Assembly: GCF_015222005.1 (NCBI RefSeq) | Contig: NZ_JADFFL010000003.1 | Location: 248,001-312,000, forward strand | Direction of reading: 5' to 3' | From: Mucilaginibacter myungsuensis | GTDB taxonomy: Bacteria > Bacteroidota > Bacteroidia > Sphingobacteriales > Sphingobacteriaceae | Length of the DNA: 64,000 bases | In this document: piece by piece, positions 27,646-37,116 of the stretch | Numbering within the stretch: the first letter of the stretch is position 1 | Layout: each line of letters begins with the position of its first letter | Position numbers and translations under genes: made by a program | Notes under the pieces: model-generated | Seen by the model: only the letters and a program-made list of their open reading frames with translations | The model's database searches: none | What the model was told of the DNA's origin: nothing

Positions 27646-28800
27646 ATGGCTTTCGTAAACAGGCAAATAGCAACTATAATGGAAGAGCAAAAAAGCAAGT
27701 TCCCAATACTTGCTTTAACTGGTCCGCGTCAGTCGGGTAAGACTACATTATTACGCGAACTATTTCCTAACTATCGCTACATATCACTGGAGAACCCGGA
27801 TATAAGAGCATTTGCCAGCGATGACCCGTCAGCATTCCTTGATCAGTATGATCAGCACGTGATCTTGGACGAAGTGCAGCGCGTGCCTGAACTATTCTCC
27901 TATATCCAAACCAGAGTAGATAACTCACGGCTGATGGGACAATATATCTTATCAGGCTCTCAAAATTTCCATTTACTAAAAAGTATCACCCAAACATTGG
28001 CTGGCCGGGTAGCTTTGTTTAAACTTTTGCCTTTCGATATTGCCGAACTAAGATCGCATCAATTATTACCGGATACCGTTGCGGAGGCAGCTGTAAAGGG
28101 AGCATATCCAGCTATTTACGACCGCGATATTGCACCCGCAATATTCTATACCAACTATATCCAAACTTATATAGAAAAAGATGTTACCGAACTACTGAAT
28201 ATCCGTGATATGGGGCAATTCCGTACTTTTCTTGGTCTATGTGCTACACGCGCCGGTCAGCTACTCAACCTAAGCTCACTCGCCAACGAATGTGATATCG
28301 CAAATACCACCGCTCGTGCCTGGTTGTCTATTTTAGAAAGTAGCTATATCACGTTCCCATTGCTGCCCTATCACCGTAATTTTAATAAGCGGTTGGTTAA
28401 AAGTCCAAAATTGTATTTTTATGATACCGGCCTGCTTTGTTATTTATTAGGTATCCGTAACGTGACCGACTATGAGCAGAACCGCTTACGCGGGAATATC
28501 TTTGAGAACCTGATCGTATCCGAACTACAGAAAAAGGACCATCACTTGTACGAGCACCGACCATATTACTTTTGGCAGGACAGTAATGCTAACAAGGTGG
28601 ATCTGTTGCGGGAACGGTCTAATGGGTACGATATTTTCGAGATCAAGGCTACACAAACCGTCAGCAATGCGTTATTTAAGAACATGGATAAATTCGAGTC
28701 AATTGCAACACCTGCCGAAGTGAGCAAAACGCTGATATACGGTGGGTCAGAAGATCAGCGCCGTACTAACTACAAGGTTTTGGGGTGGAAAAATTTGTAG
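27646..28800 (+). CDS. AAA_14 / DUF4143 ATPase
   Basis: A P-loop ATPase of 384 residues. Walker A is GPRQSGKT (26-33) and Walker B is HVILDEVQ (70-77), with sensor-like ILSGSQ. The C-terminal DUF4143 part (about residues 180-384) has a winged-helix-like segment (SLANECDIANTTARAWLSILE) and the PD-(D/E)xK-like KVDLL...FEIKAT. The family is widespread and patchily distributed in Bacteroidota and archaea; its role is unknown. It is AT-rich relative to GH92 next door. Expression is probably controlled by the 22-bp array upstream. Confidence 0.88.
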   Translation: MAFVNRQIATIMEEQKSKFPILALTGPRQSGKTTLLRELFPNYRYISLENPDIRAFASDDPSAFLDQYDQHVILDEVQRVPELFSYIQTRVDNSRLMGQYILSGSQNFHLLKSITQTLAGRVALFKLLPFDIAELRSHQLLPDTVAEAAVKGAYPAIYDRDIAPAIFYTNYIQTYIEKDVTELLNIRDMGQFRTFLGLCATRAGQLLNLSSLANECDIANTTARAWLSILESSYITFPLLPYHRNFNKRLVKSPKLYFYDTGLLCYLLGIRNVTDYEQNRLRGNIFENLIVSELQKKDHHLYEHRPYYFWQDSNANKVDLLRERSNGYDIFEIKATQTVSNALFKNMDKFESIATPAEVSKTLIYGGSEDQRRTNYKVLGWKNL

Positions 28801-28913
28801 ACAGGTGCAGCAACAATTGCTGTTCCGTCGCCTAATTATTACCCCGTCACCCTCCCCTTTCACCCAAATTTTTCGTTACTTTAACTATCGATCCAAAATA
28901 TTACCTATTCAAA

Positions 28914-31184
28914 ATGAAATTAAAACAGCTACTTGTACTTGCGGGTATGGCGGGTGCGGTGTCGGCCTTACCGGCGATCGCGCAGACCAAAGCAAAGGCC
29001 ACCACGGCCCCGGCCAAACAACCTGTCGACTATGTAAATCCTTACATTGGCAGTATCAGCCACATGCTGGTGCCTTGTTTCCCAACCACGCATTTGCCGC
29101 ACAGTATGATGCGGGTATTCCCTGTCCGTGGCGATTATACCAGTAACCGTATCGGCGGCCTGCCGCTGATCGTGACCAATCACCGTTCGGGATCCGGCTT
29201 TAACTTTTACCCATACCAGGGTCAGGAAAGCGGCATCACCCCAAGCAAACAATTCAGCTACGACCAAGAGAAGGTTACGCCCTACCGTTACAGCGTTTAT
29301 CTGGACGAAGGCAATATCGGCGTGGACTTTGCCCCATCGCACCAAAGTGCTATCTACAAGATCAGCTTTGATAAACCGGGCGCGCCTTATCTGGTGATCA
29401 ATACCGGCCGTGGCGAATTAAAAGCCGAAGGCAACACCATCAGCGGTCACAAAGATATCGGCAACAAAACCAACGTCTATTTTTATGCCGAGACCGATGC
29501 CAAACCTACCAAAACAGGCGGTGTAGATCGCGCAGGTGTTACCAGCGCAACTTCCGGTCCGGCTATCACCTTGCAATATCCGGCCGGGACCAAAACCCTG
29601 GGTATGCGTTACGGCATATCGTTTATCAGCGTGGAGCAGGCCAAAAAGAACCTGGCGCGCGAGATCAAAACGTACGATGTGAATGCTATTGCTGCCATTG
29701 GTCGCAAGATCTGGAACGACGAGTTGGGCAAGATAGCTGCGACAGGCGCGCCTGATAAAGAAACCACTGTATTTTACACATCGCTTTACCGCACTATGGA
29801 ACGCCCGATGGTGATCAGTGAGGATGGCCGGTACTTCAGCGCGACTGATGGCAAGGTCCACAGCGATGAGGGCCACCCTTTCAGCACCGACGATTGGAGC
29901 TGGGACACTTACCGTGCTGCCCACCCTTTGCGTGTGCTCATTGCCAAGAACCAGGAGGTCGACGTGTTACGATCATACATCCTAATGTCGGAGCAAGGTG
30001 GTAACAATTGGCTGCCTAACTTCCCGATGGTGAACGGTGATGACCGTGCTATGAACTCGAACCACTTCATTGCCAGTATGCTTGATGCCCAGGTGAAAGG
30101 CCTGCGTGGTTTTGACTTTGCTAAGGCTTACGAGTACAGCAAAGGTTCTGTTGAGCGTAAATCATTAGTGCCATGGTCAGGGGCCAAGAAGGCCGGGGAA
30201 CTGGATAAATTTTATCACGAAAAAGGGTACATGCCTGCTTTAAAACCAGGCGAAAAAGAGACCGTAAAAGAAGTTCATGGTTGGGAAAAACGCCAGCCGA
30301 TAGCCGTAACGCTTGGTACATCGTACGATGAGTGGTGTCTATCAGAAATGGCCCGCATCCTGGGCAAGACCGACGAGCAGGCGCACTACCTGAAAACATC
30401 ATACAACTATCGCAACGTATTCAATACCGAGACGGGCTTTTTCCACCCGAAAGATGCCGACGGCAATTTTATTAAACCGCTGGATTACCGTACTTCAGGC
30501 GGACCAGGCGCACGTGAATATTACGACGAGAACAACGGCTACATTTACCGTTGGGATGTTCAGCACAACGTTGGCGACCTGGTGAATTTGATTGGTGGTA
30601 ACGAAAAATTCATTGGCGGTTTAGAATCAATGTTCAACGAACCGATACCGGGCACACGCTGGGATTTTTATGCCATCCTGCCCGACCACACCGGCAACGT
30701 GGGTATGTTCTCGATGGCTAACGAGCCAAGCTTCCATATCCCTTATTTGTACAACTACGCAGGAGCACCTTGGCGCACTCAAAAACGCATCCGCAACCTG
30801 TTAGACCAATGGTACCGTAACGACCTGATGGGTATACCCGGCGACGAGGACGGCGGTGGTATGACAGCATTTGTGGTATTCAGTCAGATGGGTTTCTACC
30901 CTGTTACGCCAGGTTCACCTACCTACAACATCGGCAGCCCAAGGTTTACTTATGTTAAAATGAATGTGGGCGGCGGTAAATTCTTCGAGATCAAAGCGAC
31001 CAAGGCATCGCAAGATAATAAGTACATCCAATCGGCCACGCTGAACGGTAAGGTGCTTAACCAACCATGGTTCAATCACAGCGATATCGCTAACGGCGGT
31101 GTGTTGGAATTGGTGATGGGTCCGGTGGCCAACAAGACCTGGGGAGCAGGTTCGCCGCCGCCATCGGCTGCGCAACTGCCATAA
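28914..31184 (+). CDS. GH92 alpha-mannosidase
   Basis: A secreted, calcium-dependent, inverting exo-alpha-mannosidase. The signal peptide ends near LPAIAQ. The mature start PVDYVNPYIGS is typical of GH92. The catalytic domain carries MANEPSFHIPYLYNYAG (general acid E604 region) and GIPGDEDGGGMTA (from about residue 640), and the C-terminus ends in the usual beta-sandwich. At 756 residues the length is normal. It targets mannose caps of N-glycans or mannans. A hairpin follows. Confidence 0.95.
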   Translation: MKLKQLLVLAGMAGAVSALPAIAQTKAKATTAPAKQPVDYVNPYIGSISHMLVPCFPTTHLPHSMMRVFPVRGDYTSNRIGGLPLIVTNHRSGSGFNFYPYQGQESGITPSKQFSYDQEKVTPYRYSVYLDEGNIGVDFAPSHQSAIYKISFDKPGAPYLVINTGRGELKAEGNTISGHKDIGNKTNVYFYAETDAKPTKTGGVDRAGVTSATSGPAITLQYPAGTKTLGMRYGISFISVEQAKKNLAREIKTYDVNAIAAIGRKIWNDELGKIAATGAPDKETTVFYTSLYRTMERPMVISEDGRYFSATDGKVHSDEGHPFSTDDWSWDTYRAAHPLRVLIAKNQEVDVLRSYILMSEQGGNNWLPNFPMVNGDDRAMNSNHFIASMLDAQVKGLRGFDFAKAYEYSKGSVERKSLVPWSGAKKAGELDKFYHEKGYMPALKPGEKETVKEVHGWEKRQPIAVTLGTSYDEWCLSEMARILGKTDEQAHYLKTSYNYRNVFNTETGFFHPKDADGNFIKPLDYRTSGGPGAREYYDENNGYIYRWDVQHNVGDLVNLIGGNEKFIGGLESMFNEPIPGTRWDFYAILPDHTGNVGMFSMANEPSFHIPYLYNYAGAPWRTQKRIRNLLDQWYRNDLMGIPGDEDGGGMTAFVVFSQMGFYPVTPGSPTYNIGSPRFTYVKMNVGGGKFFEIKATKASQDNKYIQSATLNGKVLNQPWFNHSDIANGGVLELVMGPVANKTWGAGSPPPSAAQLP

Positions 31185-31210
31185 CCATAAAAATCATATC
31201 GACCAAAAGG

Positions 31211-31235
31211 GTGTACGAGATCCGAACTCGTACAC
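31211..31235. terminator. bidirectional terminator
   Basis: GTGTACGAG (31211-31219) pairs with CTCGTACAC (31227-31235), followed by TTCTTT. It separates the convergent GH92 and TlpA-type genes. Confidence 0.75.
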
Positions 31236-31242
31236 TTCTTTA

Positions 31243-32370
31243 CTACCTACCCAATTCCCGATCTATTTGTGAGGTCACCGTCTTTTCAAAGTCGTCGCTA
31301 TAACCTTCAATGACCGAGGCGATCTTACCCTGTTTATCAACCACAAAAAATGTTGGATATGCCGACACCTGAAATTTTTTGGCAATACCGGCCCCTTTCA
31401 TCAGGATGGGATATTTAATGTTGTTTTTGGCGATGTATTTCTGCACCGCGTCTTTAGTGTCAGACGTATTGATGCTGAATATCTCCACATCGCTGCCCTT
31501 ATACTTTTCGTGAAGTTTGGCTAAAACCGGTTGCGATAGCGCACAAGCGCCGCAATTGACAAAGAAAAGGTCAACCAATATTACCTTACCTTTTGAAGAG
31601 GCTTCAGAATATGTTTTGCCTTCAAGATCTTGCAAAGACCAATCAGGTAGCTTAGTGCCGGCGGTTAACAGATCGACCTTCTTTTCGGGTCTGAAATTTA
31701 CCGGGATCTTGTACTCGGCCAGGTTGGGGAAGTTTTTGGCATTGATGCGATAGTTGGTGTAGCGGTTCTCGGTCGCCATGGTGGCCAGCAGCGTACTGTT
31801 GATATCACCTTTGCCAAATTGCCCATGGAGGTATTGCTTGGTATAAACCGGCAGTAGGGTCTTTTTATCCAGGCACAGATCATAGCAGATGCGTGCGTTC
31901 ACCGTATCCTTCAATTTGATCTGGATATGGTAAGCAGGCGAAGCATTGATCAGCGTATCTGCCAGTTGTTTGATCTTTGTTGGGGCTGATGCCAATTTGT
32001 CCTGCATAAATTTAGCCCAATAATACGGCGACCCTTCCGGTTCGTCCAGTGCTTTGTCGCTTACCCGGTAAGTGTTCTCGTTCAGATCAAGATCTATCCG
32101 GGTAGATCCATTGCCTATATTGGTGTAACCTCTCGCGTCGGCCATCCTGAATAACCTTGCGCCGCCCGGCGTGATCTGCTTCACGTCCGACATGATGCTA
32201 AGCTTGGTCTCATTAGCATCAAAAGGCCCTACCGATACGATAGCTTGTTTATAACTGACGGTTTGATATTGGTTGATCTGCTTAATGGCTTTTTCGAGGA
32301 TGGTCGTTTGAGCATTGGAAACTGTAACGCCGAATAAGGCTACAGCAAACGGCACAATGTATCTGATCAT
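31243..32370 (-). CDS. TlpA-type thiol-disulfide protein with N-terminal LolA-like domain
   Basis: The signal peptide (MIRYIVPFAVALFGVTVSNAQ from the ATG at 32370) is followed by a LolA/DUF2092-like beta domain (about 25-230), then a thioredoxin fold. The redox site is NCGAC, and the cis-Pro is in SAYPTF. It is periplasmic and probably reduces or oxidises envelope proteins. The N-terminal module may bind lipid or lipoprotein. The first nine residues of the longest frame are probably not translated. Confidence 0.83.
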   Translation of the reverse strand: MIRYIVPFAVALFGVTVSNAQTTILEKAIKQINQYQTVSYKQAIVSVGPFDANETKLSIMSDVKQITPGGARLFRMADARGYTNIGNGSTRIDLDLNENTYRVSDKALDEPEGSPYYWAKFMQDKLASAPTKIKQLADTLINASPAYHIQIKLKDTVNARICYDLCLDKKTLLPVYTKQYLHGQFGKGDINSTLLATMATENRYTNYRINAKNFPNLAEYKIPVNFRPEKKVDLLTAGTKLPDWSLQDLEGKTYSEASSKGKVILVDLFFVNCGACALSQPVLAKLHEKYKGSDVEIFSINTSDTKDAVQKYIAKNNIKYPILMKGAGIAKKFQVSAYPTFFVVDKQGKIASVIEGYSDDFEKTVTSQIDRELGR

Positions 32371-32567
32371 GATAAGATGTTTTGTAACGGACCGCAATTT
32401 AACTAAATTAATAACCTACGAAAGATTCGTAGAATGTTTTATCTGCTGATGATCCATCTTTAGAGCGCACTTTATCTGTATCGATCAGATATTTTTTATA
32501 AAGCACTATTGCTGTACAATGACCATTTCATTATCTTCGGATCAGCGTTATCAACTAAACTTTACAA

Positions 32568-33083
32568 ATGAAAAACCTTTTCAGCCTTATCTTTTTAACC
32601 TTGATCGCATCCGCCATTTATAGTTGCAAAAAGAACGAGGACACGGCACACATCGGTAAGAGCTTACCTCCATCCCCCTCTTCCAACGCCGAAACCGATG
32701 CCAAAAACAGGGCTTTGTTGTTAGGTAAATGGTATGAAATAGCCGACACCGTACGTGAATATAAAAACGGAAAACTTGTTAGAACATCTCACCCGATCGT
32801 TACGCCCGGCGACTATCAGGCTTTTACCCCCGACGGTTATTGGACCGAAGTTTTAAGGGGCAACAGCAGTCAGCGCCAGATCAAATACACACTTAAAGGA
32901 AACATTATTAAAATGGACCATGAGGCCTACACCAACGGAGGCATCACCGAACCGGCCTATAGCAAAAACACCTACATTAAAACGCTTAATGCTACCACCC
33001 TAATAAACTTTGTTAACGATACCATACTATACGCTAATGGCGACGTTTATGTTGTCTATGAGATCTTTCACTCTAAGCGATAA
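32568..33083 (+). CDS. lipoprotein, lipocalin-like, copy A
   Basis: A type II signal with lipobox IYSC then KKN, a low-complexity linker (PPSPSS), then LLLGKWYEIAD, the GxW start of a lipocalin-like beta-barrel. It is 171 residues and AT-rich. The neighbouring copy B begins 6 bp after its stop and shares the signal peptide (NLFSLIFLTL / YLFNLIFLTL) and domain plan, so the pair arose by tandem duplication. Confidence 0.78.
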   Translation: MKNLFSLIFLTLIASAIYSCKKNEDTAHIGKSLPPSPSSNAETDAKNRALLLGKWYEIADTVREYKNGKLVRTSHPIVTPGDYQAFTPDGYWTEVLRGNSSQRQIKYTLKGNIIKMDHEAYTNGGITEPAYSKNTYIKTLNATTLINFVNDTILYANGDVYVVYEIFHSKR

Positions 33084-33089
33084 TAACAC

Positions 33090-33596
33090 ATGAAATACCT
33101 GTTCAACCTTATCTTTTTAACTCTGCTATCATCGGCGATCTACAGCTGTAAAAAAGAGGATACGACCGCTCAAAAGGGGACTTCGCTTCCTCCGTCTTCA
33201 GTTAACAATGATGCCAAAACCAAAGCTTTGCTTGTTGGCAAATGGATAATAACTGCTGACACACTTATCGAAACCGTTAACGGCGTACGAAAGCAATTTG
33301 TTGTATTTAAAGTACCCAGGGACAGCAGCTTTTATGATATTTTTAGCAGCGGCGGTGCATGGACGAGAACCGGAGGATATCTTCCTGAAGCAGCAAGTTA
33401 TACTTTAAAGGGCAACGTGATCAATTTTATACATGCGCCTGTTCCTACTCCATCGGGAACTATCGCAGGATACGAACAAAAGGCTTATATAAGATCAATA
33501 TCTGCCAACAAGCTTGCGATATATTTTAACGATACCGTCATAACTTCGCTGGGTAATACCAGTATCGTTTATGAGGCATATCATTACATAAGATAG
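33090..33596 (+). CDS. lipoprotein, lipocalin-like, copy B
   Basis: A 168-residue lipoprotein (lipobox IYSC, KKED) that parallels copy A: ALLVGKWIITAD, ASYTLKGNVINF, and the C-terminus IVYEAYHYIR against VVYEIFHSKR. The two are clearly diverged in the middle of the barrel, which would alter any ligand pocket. Co-transcribed with copy A and closed by a strong terminator. Confidence 0.78.
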   Translation: MKYLFNLIFLTLLSSAIYSCKKEDTTAQKGTSLPPSSVNNDAKTKALLVGKWIITADTLIETVNGVRKQFVVFKVPRDSSFYDIFSSGGAWTRTGGYLPEAASYTLKGNVINFIHAPVPTPSGTIAGYEQKAYIRSISANKLAIYFNDTVITSLGNTSIVYEAYHYIR

Positions 33597-33646
33597 TTAA
33601 AAGATAATTCTAATATCCGTTAATTTTTCATTGCTATTAATTAAAG

Positions 33647-33684
33647 AAGGCCTGAACGAGATCTCACTCGCGCAGGCCTTTTTT
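33647..33684. terminator. bidirectional terminator
   Basis: AAGGCCTG (33647-33654) pairs with CAGGCCTT (33673-33680), with a further CGAG/CTCG inner pairing, followed by TTTT. It ends the twin lipoprotein operon and may also stop GH127 transcripts arriving from the right. Confidence 0.8.
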
Positions 33685-33764
33685 CAGATCTGATGATAAG
33701 GCACCTTGAAAGTATCACGCCTACTGAGAATGGCTCTCTCCATCTTCGGTTGAACTCACTATTC

Positions 33765-35789
33765 CTACTTCCTCACCTGCGGGAACTGCGATATCCTTAA
33801 CTTGGTACTACCGTAAGGAACCAACGTGATATCTTCTAATGACTGTTTCACCTCATCCTCCACATAGGCAATGCTCCATGGCAGCGGACCGGCTTGTTCG
33901 TTGTAGAGCGTCCATTGCGGGATGCGTTTGCCCTGGGTTTTTAGTACGATTGGGGCTGATGCTTCGGTCCATGGATAGTTACTCATCGGGGCGGCTTTTT
34001 CTACCTTGTACTGCTCGTCCATTTTATTGTTAGGGACCGATACCAGGCCGTAGTTCCAAGGGGTGGTCGGGCGTATCTCTTCGTACGTAGCGCCGTAGGC
34101 CACCTTGCCTTTTTCGTTCTGTACGATCTTGCGCTCGTTGCCTATCTTTAAGCCGTAAAGGATAGGGCCGCGCTCTACCGAAATAGAGTTCTCTACCCAG
34201 GTATTTTTGTAAACGTGCATCGGCAGGCTCAATTCTACTACGTCGCCTTTTTTCCATTCACGGTCTATCTTGATCTCCTGGTTACCAGCCGACTCCACGA
34301 TCTGTTGCCCATTCACTTTTATCGTACCTTTTTTACACCAAGCCGGGATACGCAAGTGCAACGGGAACTTTAAAGTTTTGCTGCCCGCTTGGTGCGATGC
34401 AAGGGTGAATTTGATGGTCTCTTCGAAAGGATAATTGGTCGTTTCATCAAACACCACCTCTACGCCATCAGCCACCTTAGCCTTCACCTGGCTCGACGAA
34501 TAGATCAGCGCCGCCAAACCTTTATCCGGAGTGGCGTACCACAGATTCTGTACAAATTTTGGCCAGCCCTGGTGCATGTTAGATGTGCAGCATGGGTAGC
34601 CGGTCAATAAGCCGTAACATAGGTCGGTACCGCTGTGATTAGTGTCGAAGTTACGCCCTGCGTAGCGGGTCAGCATTACCTGGTTGGCTTGCTGGAAGTA
34701 CTGGCGCATGGTATAATCCTCGTTAGTTTGGGCCGGTAGTGTATTGAAAGCTATCTTCTCTAAATGGTCAGCATAAGCCATATCACCAGTGATGGCCAGC
34801 GTTTGCTCAAGACTGAACATTAACTCCACCACGCTGCATAATTCCGCGCCTTGGGTTGGCGAATTACCGTGCAGGCCTTCGTCGCCGCCATACATGCCGT
34901 TGGCGGTGCCGTTATACTTTTTTAGGTCGGCATAACCTTTTTTAAGGGCTTGCAGATATTTATCCTCGGGGTGCTGTTGATAGTAGATAGCAGGCTCCTT
35001 AATACCCTGCGCCAGATTAACACCGTGGAAGGTATTTGGGCGCGACAAGATATCCGTATTCAGGAAGGCGGTAGTAAAATCGTAACCCTGCTTATGTAGT
35101 ATCTCCGACAGGTCCAGTAAAAATTTATCTCCGGTGATGTTATACAACCAGTACACTACCGATAAGTTATCCGCCTCGCGGTATTTGGCCCAAAAGGTCC
35201 AGTGATCCAGCGGGTGTTTAGGCAGATCGTTCAGCTGATATTTAAAATAGTTGGTCAGCAGGGTGATCACACGTTTATCCTCTGTAGCCTGATAATATTG
35301 TTTCAGGATCTTCAGCATCACCATTTTTGGCCACCAATCTTTGGCATTATCACGCTGTACGCCCGGCTCGGGACCATAATCTTTAGCCGGACCAAAATAG
35401 CCGTCGGGTTGGGCACTCTTGATAGACCATTCTACCCATGGCTTCACCTTGGCTATCATTTCCTTATCATCCAAAATATAGGCCAAAGGCAACAAACCGT
35501 CTATCCAGTACGGGCCGCGCTCCCATTGGTCGCCGTCGCCACCCAGCCAGCCGTTGCGGTTATTCATCACAATAGGGTACAGCTTATCCAGGTTACCTGT
35601 AGCGCCGTTACGCTGACGAACCAGCATTTCGCGCAGCCAGCCTTGCGGTTTGATAGCGCCGATAGGCAACTCGATATAAGGATTTTCGCGGAGCGGGGCG
35701 CGGTTGCCAATGTAGTTGGCCTTCTCTTGCGCCAGCGCTTTAAATGACAGGGCCGTTAAGCCTAATTGAGCGATGAGTTTCAGTTTCAT
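33765..35789 (-). CDS. GH127-type beta-L-arabinofuranosidase
   Basis: A secreted (alpha/alpha)6 barrel enzyme of about 674 residues. The signature metal/nucleophile set is intact: GAELC (Glu and Cys at 316 and 318) and YPCCTSNMHQG (Cys 400 and 401), matching the Glu-x-Cys ... Cys-Cys zinc site and Cys nucleophile of HypBA1. This predicts removal of beta-linked L-arabinofuranose. The start is the ATG at 35789, giving the signal MKLKLIAQLGLTALSFKALAQ; the longer frame adds 22 unlikely residues. Related GH146 or GH142-type specificity is possible. Confidence 0.88.
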   Translation of the reverse strand: MKLKLIAQLGLTALSFKALAQEKANYIGNRAPLRENPYIELPIGAIKPQGWLREMLVRQRNGATGNLDKLYPIVMNNRNGWLGGDGDQWERGPYWIDGLLPLAYILDDKEMIAKVKPWVEWSIKSAQPDGYFGPAKDYGPEPGVQRDNAKDWWPKMVMLKILKQYYQATEDKRVITLLTNYFKYQLNDLPKHPLDHWTFWAKYREADNLSVVYWLYNITGDKFLLDLSEILHKQGYDFTTAFLNTDILSRPNTFHGVNLAQGIKEPAIYYQQHPEDKYLQALKKGYADLKKYNGTANGMYGGDEGLHGNSPTQGAELCSVVELMFSLEQTLAITGDMAYADHLEKIAFNTLPAQTNEDYTMRQYFQQANQVMLTRYAGRNFDTNHSGTDLCYGLLTGYPCCTSNMHQGWPKFVQNLWYATPDKGLAALIYSSSQVKAKVADGVEVVFDETTNYPFEETIKFTLASHQAGSKTLKFPLHLRIPAWCKKGTIKVNGQQIVESAGNQEIKIDREWKKGDVVELSLPMHVYKNTWVENSISVERGPILYGLKIGNERKIVQNEKGKVAYGATYEEIRPTTPWNYGLVSVPNNKMDEQYKVEKAAPMSNYPWTEASAPIVLKTQGKRIPQWTLYNEQAGPLPWSIAYVEDEVKQSLEDITLVPYGSTKLRISQFPQVRK

Positions 35790-35910
35790 GTTCTGATGAT
35801 GGCCTGAACTAACAGACCGGAAATTTGGTTTATACGCGACGGGGCTATCGCGCAACCAATTTACAGATCTTTACTTAACCCAACGAATACTTGGTGTATA
35901 AAAAACACCC

Positions 35911-35935
35911 ACATTAGCCCCTTCAGGGGTTGGGG
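35911..35935 (-). terminator. hairpin after the 101-aa ORF
   Basis: CCCCTGAAGGGG (minus strand) immediately follows the stop codon and is trailed by a T run (TTTTTTAT), a plausible intrinsic terminator or a fragment of a GGGGTT-type repeat. Confidence 0.5.
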
Positions 35936-36241
35936 TTACAAATTCGCTATCAACTTCCAGCGGGTAGGATCCTTGCGGATGCTGCTGATCTGCTCTATCA
36001 TCTCTTCCACCTCGTCGGGGTGCAGGGTGTCACCGTCGCCTGCGGTGTAGGTAAAAATATCGCCGTCGTCCTCAAAGGTCACCGCGCCAAGGTAATCATT
36101 TGTATCGACGGCCTGTTGATGCCCGTTTTTATAAATGCTATAATTATAGCTCAGGATAGGGTGCCCGTCCATAAATACCCGTGTTTCGGGGATGATCTTT
36201 AAATGGCGGCTGTTCTCTAACTTCAGGAATAATGGTGTCAT
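35936..36241 (-). CDS. small hypothetical protein, 101 aa
   Basis: A soluble, acidic protein (VTFEDDGDIFTYTAGDGDTLHPDEVEEMIEQI) ending in a basic helix. Composition and third-position bias favour this strand over the overlapping plus-strand frame. No family is recognised. It has its own start (ATG at 36241) and a hairpin directly after the stop, so it is a single-gene unit. Confidence 0.68.
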   Translation of the reverse strand: MTPLFLKLENSRHLKIIPETRVFMDGHPILSYNYSIYKNGHQQAVDTNDYLGAVTFEDDGDIFTYTAGDGDTLHPDEVEEMIEQISSIRKDPTRWKLIANL

Positions 36242-36455
36242 TTCTTTTCAGGTAGATGTGGTGTATGATAAACCAAGACCCAATATAAGTGTTAAATTCC
36301 ATAAACCAATAGTTAAAATCATTAATATCACCCGCTACTCAAAAAAGGTCTAATGTTCAGTGAGTAGTGATCCAGCTTTGTTAGGGTAATGTGTTTTAGT
36401 TTTTTTGAGTTAAACCATTTTACAATAGCTCATCTAAAACACCAATGAGCGGACG

Positions 36456-36463
36456 TATATTTG
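36456..36463 (+). promoter_or_regulatory. -7 box TATATTTG, five bases before the start
   Basis: An exact TAnnTTTG match ending five bases before the ATG at 36469. It lies inside the longer reading frame that begins at 36445, which argues that the longer start is not used and that the mRNA is nearly leaderless. Confidence 0.55.
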
Positions 36464-36468
36464 CAGCA

Positions 36469-37053
36469 ATGAAAAAGCAATGGTTCAAACTATCTAACTT
36501 GTGGAACGGGTTATTCTTTGCCGCGATGCTGGCGCTGATCTTCAGTACGTCGGCTAAGGCATGGGCGATAGAGGGGTTGATGAAGGTGGGCCTGTTCCAA
36601 CCGAAGATATCGGCTGAGCCGGTCAAAGCGATCGCCGCCACTCCCCTGCCCGATGTTGCTTTTAAAGGTGTGGATGGTAAGACCGTCCGCCTGTCGGAGT
36701 TGAAAGGCAAGGTAGTGTTCATTAACTTTTGGGCCACCTGGTGTCCGCCTTGCGTGGCCGAGATGCCATCGATCAACGATCTTTACGAGAAATTGAAGAC
36801 TAACAAGACCGTGGTATTCCTGATCGTGGATGCGGATGCCAATTTTAAAAAGTCGCAGCCATTTATGGCTAAAAAGAAATTTACCATGCCGTTGTATCAA
36901 TTGGCGGGTGGTGTACCGACTGATCTGGTAAATAATTCGATACCTACTACCACTATTTTAGATAAGAACGGCCGCATCGCCTTCCATCAGGAGGGCGCCG
37001 CTAATTATAGCGACCCGAAGGCCTTGAAGTTTATTTTGGAGCTGGCGAAGTAG
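36469..37053 (+). CDS. TlpA/ResA-type membrane-anchored thioredoxin
   Basis: An N-terminal hydrophobic helix (LWNGLFFAAMLALIFSTS) anchors a periplasmic thioredoxin domain. The redox site WATWCPPC is canonical, and cis-Pro is in NSIPTTTI. The AhpC/TSA-like start PLPDVAFKGVDGKTVRLSELKGK is typical of TlpA proteins that reduce cytochrome or envelope disulfides. About 194 residues. The partner is unknown. Confidence 0.9.
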   Translation: MKKQWFKLSNLWNGLFFAAMLALIFSTSAKAWAIEGLMKVGLFQPKISAEPVKAIAATPLPDVAFKGVDGKTVRLSELKGKVVFINFWATWCPPCVAEMPSINDLYEKLKTNKTVVFLIVDADANFKKSQPFMAKKKFTMPLYQLAGGVPTDLVNNSIPTTTILDKNGRIAFHQEGAANYSDPKALKFILELAK

Positions 37054-37116
37054 TGGTCAGTGAACAGAGACCGATGACCAGCGACGAGCAAGTATTGTCG
37101 AGGTAACATTTTGTAA

